Source of the DNA: UBA5429 sp942493315
GTDB taxonomy: Bacteria > Bacteroidota > Bacteroidia > Bacteroidales > WCHB1-69
Length of the DNA: 64,000 nucleotides
Reading direction: 5' to 3'
NCBI GenBank assembly: GCA_942493315.1
Contig: OW818690.1
Location: forward strand, 1,922,001 to 1,986,000
The translations under genes and the position numbers were made by a program. Positions 1 through 8,716 of this stretch are shown here, one piece after another. Numbering within the stretch: the first letter of the stretch is position 1; the number at the start of each line of letters is the position of its first letter. The notes under the pieces are model-generated. The model had not been told where the DNA came from. It saw only the letters and a list, made by a program, of their open reading frames with translations, and did no database searches.

Positions 1-67
1 AATAATATAATGACATATTGCCCCGATTTTCATTTAAAATTTTAATTTTAGTTTCTAAGTTTTTCAT
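1..67 (-). CDS. Partial phage gene running off the left edge
   Basis: An open frame begins with ATG at 67 on the minus strand and stays open to the window edge, giving 22 residues (MKNLETKIKILNENRGNMSL and on). It lies 180 bases beyond the terminase stop and has its own promoter-like sequence, so it probably starts a new transcription unit. The fragment is too short to identify; a small regulator is possible but unsupported. Confidence 0.4.
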   Translation of the reverse strand, partial: MKNLETKIKILNENRGNMSLYY

Positions 68-105
68 AAAAAAAGTATTTAAGATTATTGTTTTGTTTAA
101 TAATA

Positions 106-140
106 CAAATATAAGTGGAATGTTTGTAATAATAACAAAC
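106..140 (-). promoter_or_regulatory. Putative phage promoter with inverted repeat
   Basis: On the minus strand TATATTTG (113-106) matches the Bacteroidota -7 box TAnnTTTG. A TTTG lies 22 nt upstream, slightly longer than the usual 19-21. An inverted repeat, GTTTGT and ACAAAC (122-127 and 135-140), overlaps the -33 position and could be an operator. It also contains one copy (123-130) of the TTTGTAAT octamer clustered at 8.7-8.96 kb. It would drive the gene starting at 67. Confidence 0.45.
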
Positions 141-246
141 TATAGAAAATTTTTTCTTATTGAATAACAGAGAGTTACAAAAAAAAATCAAAATTTATGG
201 AAAAAACACCCAAATTTTTGGAAGGAATTTTGAGAATGGACACAAA

Positions 247-1965
247 TCACGATAAATTTCCCAACTTAATCGGAGCGCCGGAATTGCTTCCCCCTGAAGC
301 TTTCATTCTTTCTCCGTAACGAGTCCACACGATCTTATCGGCAGCATCACTGAAGTGGGTCGATTCTTCCGGGAGAACACCAGAAGTTTTTTTCTCAGAT
401 GATTTATCTTTCTCAAGCTTGCCGGCAGCATCTTTAAGCCCGGCATTATTCATTGATATTAAAGTATAATGGCACTTTTGACCGTTAAATCGAATCAAAG
501 GAAGATCGAACCTGTCCTCTATTAATAAATGACCCCAAAGAAGGTATTTATCTGATTGAGGCGGCTCCATTCCCTTATGAACCAATTCCCGAATTTTCCA
601 ACCATGGGACTTCAATTTATTAATAGCCTGTTGATTGAAAGAAATTGAATTAACCTGATTAGGATTTCTGGAGTCACCATATCGGTCACGATAATAAACC
701 AGTTCTCTGTTTTTATGATGCTTATAATAATCTGAAAACTCTTTGCACAGCTGATCGATCACTACATTTGAGTTCTCGTCCGGTTTAACGTAGAATTCAT
801 TAATAAAATTAAAACATTTCCTTTTTGAAACTGTATTATGAACAAAATCAAAATTTCGCTCTTGGCAAACACAAAATAAAGAAATTGCACCCTGCCAGTC
901 CGGAACGATCTCGAGGGAAACGTTCGGATCACAGTCACGATCGTAAATTGAAGATTTAAGATTGAACTTGTCAAAATCAAAATTGGAGTCTGATGCAGTC
1001 ATCATCATAAGAGCGTCATCAGATCCATTATAGTATATATGCTTTGATTCAATAATATTATAGAAACAATCCTCAATCTTATCAAAGAGGTAGTTCATTA
1101 TCTCGATCAGGAATATCAATGAGGGCATCTTAGATCTTTGCTCTTTGATATAAGAAAGCCCCAGCATCTCAATATTATCAAACCCATTCGCTAAAGTGAA
1201 CAAAACACCATCCTTGGAAACGAACGGGGCTATCTTAGCGCGCATACGAGCGATTTCATTCCAGAGCTCCGCAAACTGTTTAGAATCTGTTATATCGAGT
1301 AAATCAAGCTGCATTTTGACAATACTATTCCAAATTTTAAATAGCTGAACTCCTTTTTCTTCCTCGTAATATTTTGCATGATCAAGGACCCATCGACCCT
1401 CCTTTGTTGGAGGCATAGAAGTAGAATGCTTAGAACCGTGATGAAAAGGAACAGGATTGTCAGAATCTTTTCCAAAAAACTCAAGGTTACCACGGTTGGC
1501 TGGTGATACTTCGTGATCGTATTGTTCTTTCTTTATAGTCAGCGTTTCATCAGTCATCTCATAATCGATGTTACAACCACGTCCGGATCCTGGATCATTT
1601 TGAGAAATTAATGCTAAACGAAACCCATTTGAGAACGAAATAAAATTTTTGAACTGGTTTATTTCTTCGTAGGATGCATCAAAATACCGGAGTGGAGTTT
1701 TACCAACAACAAAATTAACATCCTTTTGATAACCAATTTGTTGTAATAGTTTCAGAGAACTGGGAAGCGTCCTGGTGAGCAACTGTCCGAATGTTTGCCC
1801 GGTCAAAGATGAAATACCCTTAGGCATGTGCCTCACTAACTTATCTATTGTAAAACCTATATCGAATGACTTCCCCGTTCCACGTCCCTCGACAGAGATA
1901 TGATGCTTTGGATTAAGCATGAGACCGGGAAGCTGGGCGTAATTGGTTTTGACAGATATATCCAT
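247..1965 (-). CDS. Phage terminase large subunit
   Basis: This is the packaging motor that moves phage DNA into the prohead and cuts it. A terminase-style Walker A, GRGTGKS, lies at residues 27-33, and a Walker B-like acidic stretch (DYEMTDE) at about 134-140. The DW segment near residue 355 resembles the start of the RNase H-like nuclease domain. The length of 572 aa suits a large terminase. The start codon directly follows the stop of the upstream gene. It is unusual that the terminase follows the capsid genes in transcription order. The identification rests on motifs and context. Confidence 0.75.
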   Translation of the reverse strand: MDISVKTNYAQLPGLMLNPKHHISVEGRGTGKSFDIGFTIDKLVRHMPKGISSLTGQTFGQLLTRTLPSSLKLLQQIGYQKDVNFVVGKTPLRYFDASYEEINQFKNFISFSNGFRLALISQNDPGSGRGCNIDYEMTDETLTIKKEQYDHEVSPANRGNLEFFGKDSDNPVPFHHGSKHSTSMPPTKEGRWVLDHAKYYEEEKGVQLFKIWNSIVKMQLDLLDITDSKQFAELWNEIARMRAKIAPFVSKDGVLFTLANGFDNIEMLGLSYIKEQRSKMPSLIFLIEIMNYLFDKIEDCFYNIIESKHIYYNGSDDALMMMTASDSNFDFDKFNLKSSIYDRDCDPNVSLEIVPDWQGAISLFCVCQERNFDFVHNTVSKRKCFNFINEFYVKPDENSNVVIDQLCKEFSDYYKHHKNRELVYYRDRYGDSRNPNQVNSISFNQQAINKLKSHGWKIRELVHKGMEPPQSDKYLLWGHLLIEDRFDLPLIRFNGQKCHYTLISMNNAGLKDAAGKLEKDKSSEKKTSGVLPEESTHFSDAADKIVWTRYGERMKASGGSNSGAPIKLGNLS

Positions 1966-2586
1966 TTATGATTTCATTATTTTTGCCGCAATATCTTCAG
2001 TAATCTCATTGCTGAGAGCTGCAACAAATTGATTTCTGATATCTGCAGGTAAATGCTTAAGAACCGACTCCGGAACATTAATTTTCTGATTATTTACATT
2101 GAACTGGATGTAAATATTGTTTTTCTCCATAAGTTTAGGATCTATTTTTTCAGGAGGAAGATTGGAAAGATATTTTTCAAGAGTAGCCAAATTCTTAGAA
2201 GTAACAACAGAAGGGCAAGATGGATCACTAATCTCAGCTAATATTTTATCAAGAAAATATTGTTCTAAAAAGTCACGATCAACAGGATTGTACTTGTTCC
2301 ACAGCAGCATTGCGAATGTGATATCTCTCATTGCCTGTCGTTCACTGATGTCAGGATATCTCAATCGTAGTTTTCTCATTGCTATTCGTTTGCGAGGATA
2401 TCTAGATAATAAAGCATGTGCCGTCCTCATTCTCTCAAGTATAGTTGTTTGTTCTTGAGTTAACAGTTCAGAACTGCCAGAATCATAGTATCTTGAAATC
2501 GCTTCAAAATCTTCCTGTTCAATTCTTTCGATTGACTTTTCGCTGTAGGGCGCTAATTTATCATAAGAATTCATCTGCATCTTCAT
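1966..2586 (-). CDS. Terminase-associated protein, possible small subunit
   Basis: A soluble, mostly helical 206-aa protein encoded immediately before the large terminase (stop and next ATG adjacent). Residues 60-100 are rich in arginine, with a helix-turn-helix-like stretch around KLRLRYPDISERQAM, compatible with DNA binding. The C-terminal half is predicted helical. Position and basic N-terminal half suggest the DNA-recognition subunit of the terminase, but the preceding gene (2561-2860), also with a helix-turn-helix look, is an alternative candidate. Confidence 0.5.
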   Translation of the reverse strand: MKMQMNSYDKLAPYSEKSIERIEQEDFEAISRYYDSGSSELLTQEQTTILERMRTAHALLSRYPRKRIAMRKLRLRYPDISERQAMRDITFAMLLWNKYNPVDRDFLEQYFLDKILAEISDPSCPSVVTSKNLATLEKYLSNLPPEKIDPKLMEKNNIYIQFNVNNQKINVPESVLKHLPADIRNQFVAALSNEITEDIAAKIMKS

Positions 2587-2860
2587 TTAATTTTTCAACT
2601 TTTGCTAATATAAGAAGCATCTCTTTAACTGCCGGACTGGAAGAATTAAGAGCACTTGACATGATTGTTTGTCTAAGTTCAAACATTGCTTGAATATTTC
2701 CTCTCTTCCAAGCGAAAAAAACGTTTCCATCCTCAGAAGCAAATTGACTAATAACCTCTCTAATTGGTAAATTAAAGTTGATAGCAACCTCTTTACATGA
2801 GAAGCCCAACTTTCCCATTTCAAAAATTTGTCGTTCTTGTTCTTCCGTTAAATGCATCAT
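2561..2860 (-). CDS. Small helix-turn-helix phage protein near the terminase
   Basis: A protein of about 99 aa. From the ATG at 2860 it opens with a helix-turn-helix-like stretch (EEQERQIFEMGKLGFSCKEV) typical of small phage or terminase DNA-binding subunits, followed by a helical C-terminus. The frame is open further upstream to an ATG at 2896, but that would overlap the preceding gene by 77 nt, so the internal ATG pair at 2860/2857 is preferred. Its 3' end overlaps the next gene by 26 nt, suggesting coupled translation. It could be the true terminase small subunit. Confidence 0.5.
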   Translation of the reverse strand: MMHLTEEQERQIFEMGKLGFSCKEVAINFNLPIREVISQFASEDGNVFFAWKRGNIQAMFELRQTIMSSALNSSSPAVKEMLLILAKVEKLNEDADEFL

Positions 2861-3418
2861 CGAATAGTAGTTTATCTGAGTTAAAGACTGATTCAAAAGT
2901 TTGTATTACACCACGCTCTGGCTGTGGATTAGTAGTAAAGTTAAGAGATCCGGAAACAGAGATCTTCCAGTTTTCATTCTCAAGAAGGGCAACCTTAGCA
3001 TGTACCGGCGATATGACAACAGGAAAATTGGCAACACACATCTCTAGTGGGTTGGATTACGGACTTTCACACGAGGATCTATCCAAAGTCGAAAGTCCGT
3101 AATTAAGTTATCCTGGATCCTATTTAATATTGTTTGTACTGCTTTTTCAGTTATCGCCCACGTGCAGGCAGAAACCGAACATGGGCCAATTTGTCGCACT
3201 AGATAATTGATAATATCGTGCATCGCATAACGCCCGAATGTCCAGAAATTTATAATAGAATTTTGCTCAATAACTCCGATATGTTTTGAAAGGATCTCCC
3301 AAGGATTGCCCACAAAATTGACATGTTTTGGAAATAAATGATCAAAGGAAAACTCCTGTGCTGGAGCTTTCCTTTTTCTATCCTCTTTATTGGCAATATC
3401 GAAGTTGATCAGGCTCAC
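2820..3418 (-). pseudogene. Phospholipase-D-fold phage protein, split by a -1 frame change
   Basis: Two consecutive frames look like one protein. The first (3418-3044, 124 aa) ends in RVKVRNPTH and a stop. The second begins at 3041 in the -1 frame and contains an HxK motif (PVHAKV), then GSLNFTTNPQPE, the catalytic pattern of the phospholipase D/HKD nuclease fold. The two frames overlap around 3046-3058, so one missing base in the CCC run near 3050 would explain the break. It may be a real mutation, a sequencing error, or programmed frameshifting. The join lies inside a conserved fold, which argues against two independent genes. Its role beside the terminase is unknown; DNA binding or nicking in packaging is conceivable. 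Confidence 0.55.
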
Positions 3419-3420
3419 GA

Positions 3421-4248
3421 TTATTTTTTTCTCTTTTCAGTCTCTGAGTTTACGAGTTCCATTTCTTTGGTAAGTCTTTCAATATTTCCTTCAATTTCAG
3501 TTCTTTTATCACCGGAAGGCATTGGATTCTCTTTTTTTTCCTTTTTATTCGATTGAAATAAGAGCTGGTTGCGATACTTTGTAATTTGGGTTACTATATT
3601 TCTTTTTCTGTTGTGAAGATCTAAGTCTGTCATAGCTTTGATTTTTTCTTCAATAGTCAAATCTTTTGGGTCTTCGACCTTCTTTTCACCTGTGGCAATT
3701 TTTAAAAGTTCTTCAAGTCCTGCAGGGATTATTTTAGAAACAAAATATTCTTCTTTAAGAACATATATTTTATCAGATAACTCAATCAAAGGAGTTTTCT
3801 CAACTAGTAATTTACTCCTTTGAGCACAGATATCCGGATCATTTGATGTTCCAAGATTGAATAAAGTATTATCAATTTCACGGATTTTTGTTCTCAATCC
3901 GGAATAGATTTTTTTTGCATCCTGGATGATTTTTGGAATTTCAATGCCAAGCGTTTGAATTGGACCTGTTGGAGGATTAACTGGATCTGTTACGATTTTA
4001 ATTTCTTTAATCGGAGTTGTATCGATTTCGAAATGCATCACCGGTATAGGTTTATTCATCGCAATATCAGCGATGGGCATCCCTATCACTTTTTTCAGTT
4101 CAACAATTAATTTTTCTAAATTGAATTGGGCTGAACTTTTTTGAAATGTATTAACTAAAAACTTATTGCTGCAGTGAGCTGCAAGGAGTTCAACTCCCTT
4201 GTTATAATCTTTATTTTCTGATTGTAACCATTGATATACTTCTTTCAT
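3421..4248 (-). CDS. Phage coiled-coil protein of unknown function
   Basis: A lysine- and glutamate-rich 275-aa protein with long predicted coiled-coil stretches (about 115-170 and 210-275) and a Pro-rich linker near residue 90. The ATG at 4248 is preferred: extending the frame upstream would need a TTG and run into the terminator at 4299-4331. It is the first gene after that terminator and leads the terminase group, with only 2 nt to the next gene. I do not recognise the family. Confidence 0.6.
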   Translation of the reverse strand: MKEVYQWLQSENKDYNKGVELLAAHCSNKFLVNTFQKSSAQFNLEKLIVELKKVIGMPIADIAMNKPIPVMHFEIDTTPIKEIKIVTDPVNPPTGPIQTLGIEIPKIIQDAKKIYSGLRTKIREIDNTLFNLGTSNDPDICAQRSKLLVEKTPLIELSDKIYVLKEEYFVSKIIPAGLEELLKIATGEKKVEDPKDLTIEEKIKAMTDLDLHNRKRNIVTQITKYRNQLLFQSNKKEKKENPMPSGDKRTEIEGNIERLTKEMELVNSETEKRKK

Positions 4249-4298
4249 ACCTTTTTTTTCTTCAAAGATAACAGTCGCACGACTACGAATCAGGGACA

Positions 4299-4331
4299 AA
4301 AAAAGCCCTCTATTACAGAGAGCTTTTTCAC
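4299..4331. terminator. Bidirectional terminator between capsid and terminase groups
   Basis: An A-tract, GC-containing stem and T-tract (AAAAAGC, CCTCT, loop ATTAC, AGAGAGCTTTTT) form a hairpin able to terminate on either strand. It separates the capsid-side genes from the terminase-side genes, so the two groups are unlikely to be one simple transcript unless read-through or antitermination occurs. Confidence 0.7.
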
Positions 4332-4356
4332 AAAACTAATAAAATCAATACAAAGC

Positions 4357-4935
4357 CTATGGAGTTACCGGGGCTGTTGTGAGAGCATCCAAATCACCCT
4401 TATAAATTTGGGCAGTTGGAGTATCATAGATGAAACCGAGATTTCCTCCATTTTCTGAAGTGATCTCTTTTCCTGATGTCAATTCGGTATCTTCTGAGAA
4501 TTCAGCACCTCTGTACTTATCTCCTAATACATGTACATCTCCATTTTCTAAGAGAACAACAATAAAAAATTCTGAGTTCATCATAGATGCAACCATCCCC
4601 AATAATTTGGCTTTTAAACCAGGATGGAAAATTGATAATGAAGCTCTGAATGAACGGGAACCGGTTTTCCCTTGAGGCTTATATTTCAATTCACCCATGT
4701 CCTTTGATACATAGATTTTTTTGAAAAGCTTCCCGGCAACCATTACAATACTACCCTCTAATTCAGCAAAATCAGCGAATTCAGTACGAGCAAGTGGTAG
4801 TGTTGGAAATGTTGCAACATCAGTATGCATCGCCATATAGATGGCTTTCACACCGGACGCATTATTTGCACATAAATCACCTGATTTTGATAATTCCTCA
4901 AGTGATAAGTTACAAGTGATTGTGGTTTCTGGCAT
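4357..4935 (-). CDS. Probable phage virion protein, tail-tube-like
   Basis: A soluble, beta-rich 192-aa protein directly downstream of the major capsid gene. Its glycine-rich alternating strands (LENGDVHVLGDKYRG, SENGGNLGFIYDTP) resemble tail-tube proteins of long-tailed phages, but no diagnostic motif is visible. No signal peptide or membrane segment is seen. The position after the capsid gene supports a structural role; a head-completion or decoration protein is the alternative. Confidence 0.45.
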   Translation of the reverse strand: MPETTITCNLSLEELSKSGDLCANNASGVKAIYMAMHTDVATFPTLPLARTEFADFAELEGSIVMVAGKLFKKIYVSKDMGELKYKPQGKTGSRSFRASLSIFHPGLKAKLLGMVASMMNSEFFIVVLLENGDVHVLGDKYRGAEFSEDTELTSGKEITSENGGNLGFIYDTPTAQIYKGDLDALTTAPVTP

Positions 4936-5016
4936 TTTACAATATTTTTTAAAATTTAAAAATCAAAAATTTTATGCGTTTACGGATGCGCATCCCCCAT
5001 ATATGATGAATAAGGA

Positions 5017-6240
5017 TTAACCTTCAGGAACAGCGGTTACAGTAATTTTGAAAGTTTTTTCCCAGTAGTTGTCATTCAACATTGGGAGAATAGCTTTAAT
5101 GGTTTGTTCCCCGATTAAGGCATCAGAAGGAGTGAATTTGTAAACGTCTCCAACTTTAGCAACTCCAGGCCCTTCAAAGATACAATCGGCAGGTGTAGCT
5201 TGCAAGGTTACTGCAGCAGCATTTGCTAATTTATCTGCAACTGCAGTTACGGTGATTGGGTTAACAGATTCAACAGTTTCTTGGGTTGTCCATACCATAC
5301 AGTTGTATCCAAAACCAACAGTTTCCCACCAGTCCACTAAGAATTTCACTTCACGATCGATTTTTTGAATATCAACATCGTTAGGAGAAATTTCTTTACC
5401 ATTTGTCAAGTGAAGGAAATTTTCTTGTAATGTTGTCCAGATGTGAGTAGTTCCACGCATTGAAGGAACTCCTACAATAACATGTTCGGTAAAATCAATA
5501 TCTGCAGTAAGTTTGTCGATTGAATCGATCCACAAATATCCTTTAGATCTCTTATCTTTAAGAAATGCACGTTTGAATTGAGGGGAAACAAAGTGGATTA
5601 ATTTTTTACCTACATATTTATCTTCAATTTTTTCATCGTACAATTCGATTTGATCGAAGATTGTATTTTTGTTCAATTCACCAATCCCGTGGATGATGTT
5701 GATCGGTTTTTTATAATCAACTGCACCATCCAATAATCTTTTGTGAATACCATCCATGTTGGTTCCCGGAGCACTTGGGGTACCAGCAACAGGTTCAGCG
5801 AAAACACCCTTGTACACTTCGTTAAGTTCTTTGTCTTCTTTAGCTTTTTCAGCTAAATAAACTTCAAGCATGTAACGAACGATTGGCCAATCTTCGATAT
5901 TTCTTGAAGAATCACCTTTAAGAAATGCCATATAAGAATCTTCAACTGCTTGAGGGAAGAACTTATAGTCAACTTTCATGTGATTCAAATGAATCGGATT
6001 TGGTAAGAAAACGACAGCACCTTTAGGTGTAAATCCAAGTTGGAATGACTGTAAAACAGATTCGAACATAGGATTAATCAACTTGTAAATAGTGTCCTTT
6101 TTAGTGTCAATGTGTGTTGCGAGTTTTGTGGTTTCAGGACCTTCCATGAAACCCATAATCATTCTTTCTCGAGACTGATTGCCTTTTTCATAAAAATGAC
6201 CATATTCTTCTAAAATATCGTCAACATTGAATTCATCCAT
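5017..6240 (-). CDS. Phage major capsid protein with C-terminal Ig-like domain
   Basis: A 407-aa protein, the likely building block of the head shell. The first ~325 residues are soluble with no membrane segment, consistent with a capsid fold. The last ~80 residues (from about VNPITVTAVADK to the end) look like a bacterial Ig-like domain: repeated beta-strands ending in KITVTAV. Such domains often decorate phage surfaces and may bind glycans. It directly follows the prohead protease gene, the classic protease-capsid order. The assignment rests on context and size rather than a catalytic motif. Confidence 0.65.
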   Translation of the reverse strand: MDEFNVDDILEEYGHFYEKGNQSRERMIMGFMEGPETTKLATHIDTKKDTIYKLINPMFESVLQSFQLGFTPKGAVVFLPNPIHLNHMKVDYKFFPQAVEDSYMAFLKGDSSRNIEDWPIVRYMLEVYLAEKAKEDKELNEVYKGVFAEPVAGTPSAPGTNMDGIHKRLLDGAVDYKKPINIIHGIGELNKNTIFDQIELYDEKIEDKYVGKKLIHFVSPQFKRAFLKDKRSKGYLWIDSIDKLTADIDFTEHVIVGVPSMRGTTHIWTTLQENFLHLTNGKEISPNDVDIQKIDREVKFLVDWWETVGFGYNCMVWTTQETVESVNPITVTAVADKLANAAAVTLQATPADCIFEGPGVAKVGDVYKFTPSDALIGEQTIKAILPMLNDNYWEKTFKITVTAVPEG

Positions 6241-6269
6241 TTTTTAAAATTTAAGTGGGTTAATAATTA

Positions 6270-7457
6270 TTATTTCACAGGAAGCCTGTTTTTCATGTTT
6301 TTGTAAACAGGATGATTATTCATTCTGTTTTGGAAATAGTTTGCATCTTTATTTTCAGAACCACCATTCTGATCTTTTGAATGAGCCGCAACAACTTCAC
6401 CCGGGATCTTATCAATGATTCCCTGAAGATTTGCTTTCTCATTTTTCAAGTTGGTGATTTCGGTCTCTTGAGTTTTGATTTTATCTTCCAATTTCTTGGC
6501 TTTCAAATCTTCTAACTCTTTGAGAGATGCTTCAATTTTTGTGATCTCCTCATCTGAGAAGTTGTGTCCTTTTGATTTGTCATAATTGACAACATCGAGC
6601 GCAAGGAACAGCGCCAATAATGGAAATAAATTTTTCATATCTTGAAATTCTTTTTGGGTATCGTCTTGAGGAGCTTCTCTTTTAAATGGATTAAGGTTGC
6701 CAAAAAATTCCTTTATTTCATCAATAACTTTTTTGGATGTTTTTTCAGCAATCTGATCAGGATCTATTCCGGTTTCATCTTCAGCAATTAAAAATTCATA
6801 ACCTTCCGGAATTGCAGGGAGTTTTGAATTTGTGAATGAAGATTTTGAAATGCAAGCAGTTTTTTTATTCTCATTAACAATCTCAGTGATCAATCCAAGA
6901 TCAAGCGCTTGTTGTGCTGTAATCCAAATGCCATTACCATTATTTTCACCGAATAATTTCTTCACATCATCGGCTTTCTCAGATTTGCAAACAGAAAGAT
7001 ATACGTTCAAAATTCTATCATTAACAACCTTTTGAGCTTCTATCTCAGTTTCTAAATCATGAAGATTTCCCCGAACGCCGGAGGAGCACTGGTGAATAAG
7101 AATTAAAGCATTCGATGACATTTTTCTGGCATCGGAAGCCATTGGAATGATTGTACCAGCTGATGCAGTCATTCCCATCATGTAAGAACTTTTGTTGTAT
7201 GATTGTGATTTTATCAAATCATGAATGGTGAGAGCATGATCAACGCGACCCCCTGGAGAACTTACACGAGTTTCAAGATCGGTAATATCTTTTAAAGATT
7301 TGATGTCTTCAATTTTTGAAGCGATTAACCGGGCAGTGTTTTCATCTTCAGTAATATCCCATCCTTCATATCCAATAAAGCCAAATATGTCAATTGTGGC
7401 GTATTTAGGATTTTTTGAATCCTTATAAACTTTGATGTTAACGTCGTTAAATTTCAT
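6270..7457 (-). CDS. ClpP-like prohead protease with scaffold-like C-terminus
   Basis: Residues ~1-200 form a ClpP/crotonase-fold serine protease. The catalytic Ser is in GMTASAGTII (about residue 99) and His in LILIHQCSSG (about 122). These proteases mature phage proheads. The remaining half has a hydrophobic stretch (NLFPLLALFLALDVV) and then a long coiled coil with many Lys and Glu, like a scaffold fused to its protease. The ATG at 7457 is chosen; the longer frame would need a TTG. It is followed 29 nt later by the capsid gene. Confidence 0.8.
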   Translation of the reverse strand: MKFNDVNIKVYKDSKNPKYATIDIFGFIGYEGWDITEDENTARLIASKIEDIKSLKDITDLETRVSSPGGRVDHALTIHDLIKSQSYNKSSYMMGMTASAGTIIPMASDARKMSSNALILIHQCSSGVRGNLHDLETEIEAQKVVNDRILNVYLSVCKSEKADDVKKLFGENNGNGIWITAQQALDLGLITEIVNENKKTACISKSSFTNSKLPAIPEGYEFLIAEDETGIDPDQIAEKTSKKVIDEIKEFFGNLNPFKREAPQDDTQKEFQDMKNLFPLLALFLALDVVNYDKSKGHNFSDEEITKIEASLKELEDLKAKKLEDKIKTQETEITNLKNEKANLQGIIDKIPGEVVAAHSKDQNGGSENKDANYFQNRMNNHPVYKNMKNRLPVK

Positions 7458-7523
7458 AAAAATAGAGTTAAACTTACTGTTTAAAAGCAAATTTAACTCT
7501 ACTATATTAATATAATAAGGACA

Positions 7524-7976
7524 CTAACTACCTGAAATCATTGGAGTATCAAGGCTTTTATTGAAAAAACGAAGTTCATAAACATGATTATCTAATGGAG
7601 TAGGACCGGCAGCATGTTCAAACTCAAAATGAAGTGGAATATCGAGAGAACCAAAAATCCAATTCACTAGATTATTATCTACAACCTTGCAAATAAATCG
7701 ATCTTCAGTCATGCGATTGAAATAGCGATCATATTTATTGGCAGCTGCATTAAATTGAGAAGTGATATCATTTCCAAAATTATTGCCATTTTTTTTGGAA
7801 TTAAAATTAACTTCTGAAGCTTCCACTTCAACCCAGTCCGCACCGATTAAAAATGTGATTAATACAGTTGTATCATTCACTAAATCAATACTTTTGATGT
7901 TTTTAACAGAAGAAAAAAACAACTTCTTGTTTCCGGACATGCTTGAACATGCGGGATTTTTTAATAATTTTTCCAT
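7524..7976 (-). CDS. Phage protein, probably structural or head-associated
   Basis: A soluble 150-aa protein, first in the group that continues with the prohead protease and capsid genes. No known motif is recognised. It is alpha/beta in character with many aromatic residues. A promoter-like -7 box lies about 40 nt upstream of its start, so it may head its own transcript. A head-tail connector or minor virion role is a contextual guess. Confidence 0.45.
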   Translation of the reverse strand: MEKLLKNPACSSMSGNKKLFFSSVKNIKSIDLVNDTTVLITFLIGADWVEVEASEVNFNSKKNGNNFGNDITSQFNAAANKYDRYFNRMTEDRFICKVVDNNLVNWIFGSLDIPLHFEFEHAAGPTPLDNHVYELRFFNKSLDTPMISGS

Positions 7977-7981
7977 TTTTT

Positions 7982-8575
7982 TTAGTATCTAAACCCCATA
8001 GGGACAATTTCCGCAAAAATATCTGTACACTTTTTGTATCCTTTTTGTACACTTTTTGTGCACTTTTTGTCATCAATTTCACTCATTGAAAATTGAAGAT
8101 TTTCTATCAACTCTTTTTCTTTACTGATCCAGTTTCTTTGATAATATTTTCTGAGTGCTGAATAGCTAAGTTCATTATCTGTATATCCAATTTCATAGAT
8201 ATAATTTCTGATGCAAGTATCACGAGGAATTCCTGAATATACATGAGCTATCATAATACGATAGCACGCTTCCCGTATTATTAATTTATAAATTAGATTA
8301 TTGACTTTAATCATAGCAGCTGGTGTAATGTTGTCACCATAGTGAGAGTAGTCCCATTCTTTTATGACAATATTACCCTCAATAAATGAGCTAAACGAGG
8401 ACGAATTTGTTTTTTTGCTCTTATATTTAATTCTCGACAGGCATACAATGAAAAAAGGATAAAAAAAACTCTTCTGAAGATCAACAGAATCAGATTTAAT
8501 GTTAAAAAGGTTTTCCAGGTACCGAAGTACGGCCGGATCAAAATGAAAAGGAACAGTAATACAATTTTCAGACAT
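7982..8575 (-). CDS. Unidentified phage protein whose 3' end carries an operator-like array
   Basis: A 197-aa basic protein starting at the ATG at 8575, just 12-20 nt after a predicted transcription start; the upstream extension would need a TTG. It has conserved-looking aromatic segments (YNYIYEIGYTD-like, RKYYQRNWISKEKE) but no family I recognise. A replication or late-regulatory role would fit its place between the control region and the structural genes. Its lysine-rich C-terminus (KKCTKSVQKGYKKCTD) is encoded by four 11-bp tandem repeats that look like regulator binding sites, so this stretch may be constrained for DNA function rather than protein function. Confidence 0.55.
   Translation of the reverse strand: MSENCITVPFHFDPAVLRYLENLFNIKSDSVDLQKSFFYPFFIVCLSRIKYKSKKTNSSSFSSFIEGNIVIKEWDYSHYGDNITPAAMIKVNNLIYKLIIREACYRIMIAHVYSGIPRDTCIRNYIYEIGYTDNELSYSALRKYYQRNWISKEKELIENLQFSMSEIDDKKCTKSVQKGYKKCTDIFAEIVPMGFRY
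8014..8021 (-). promoter_or_regulatory. Putative -7 box for the capsid-side genes
   Basis: TATTTTTG on the minus strand matches TAnnTTTG and lies 38 nt before the start of the gene at 7976. No -33 TTTG is present at 19-21 nt; instead the 11-bp array occupies that place. This suggests a promoter needing a bound activator, or one masked by a repressor. Confidence 0.4.
8025..8072. repeat. Four-unit 11-bp array, GTACAC plus five T
   Basis: On the plus strand units begin at 8025, 8036, 8047 and 8058 with exact 11-bp spacing: GTACACTTTTT, GTATCCTTTTT, GTACACTTTTT, GTGCACTTTTT, then GTCATC. The spacing is one helical turn, so the hexamers face the same side of the DNA. The same hexamer and spacing occur in the lysogeny-switch array at 21155-21209. 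It lies directly upstream of a predicted minus-strand -7 box. Confidence 0.65.
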
Positions 8576-8593
8576 ATACAACAAAAAAGACTT

Positions 8594-8624
8594 CAAAGAT
8601 ACTAAAAATATTTTAATTATGCAA
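8594..8624 (-). promoter_or_regulatory. Strong Bacteroidota-type promoter of the second phage operon
   Basis: On the minus strand TTG (8624-8622) is followed after exactly 20 nt by TATCTTTG (8601-8594), an excellent match to the Bacteroidota consensus. The start codon of the 197-aa gene is at 8575. The cluster of TTTGTAAT octamers lies 100-350 bp upstream. Confidence 0.75.
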
Positions 8625-8716
8625 CTATTTTAACAAAATATTAACAATTATTTTTACAATTGTAATCATATATTTATCTGATCATCCGTAAACTAAATTA
8701 ATTTCAGGGGAATTCA

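Noticed and set aside
4249..4299. Upstream extension of the coiled-coil phage protein
   Set aside because: It requires a TTG start at the base of a terminator hairpin; the ATG at 4248 has an ordinary A-rich leader.
4984..4995. Perfect 12-bp palindrome GGATGCGCATCC between capsid and tail-like genes
   Set aside because: Short, single, and without a T-run or nearby promoter; it may be chance and was not called as a site.
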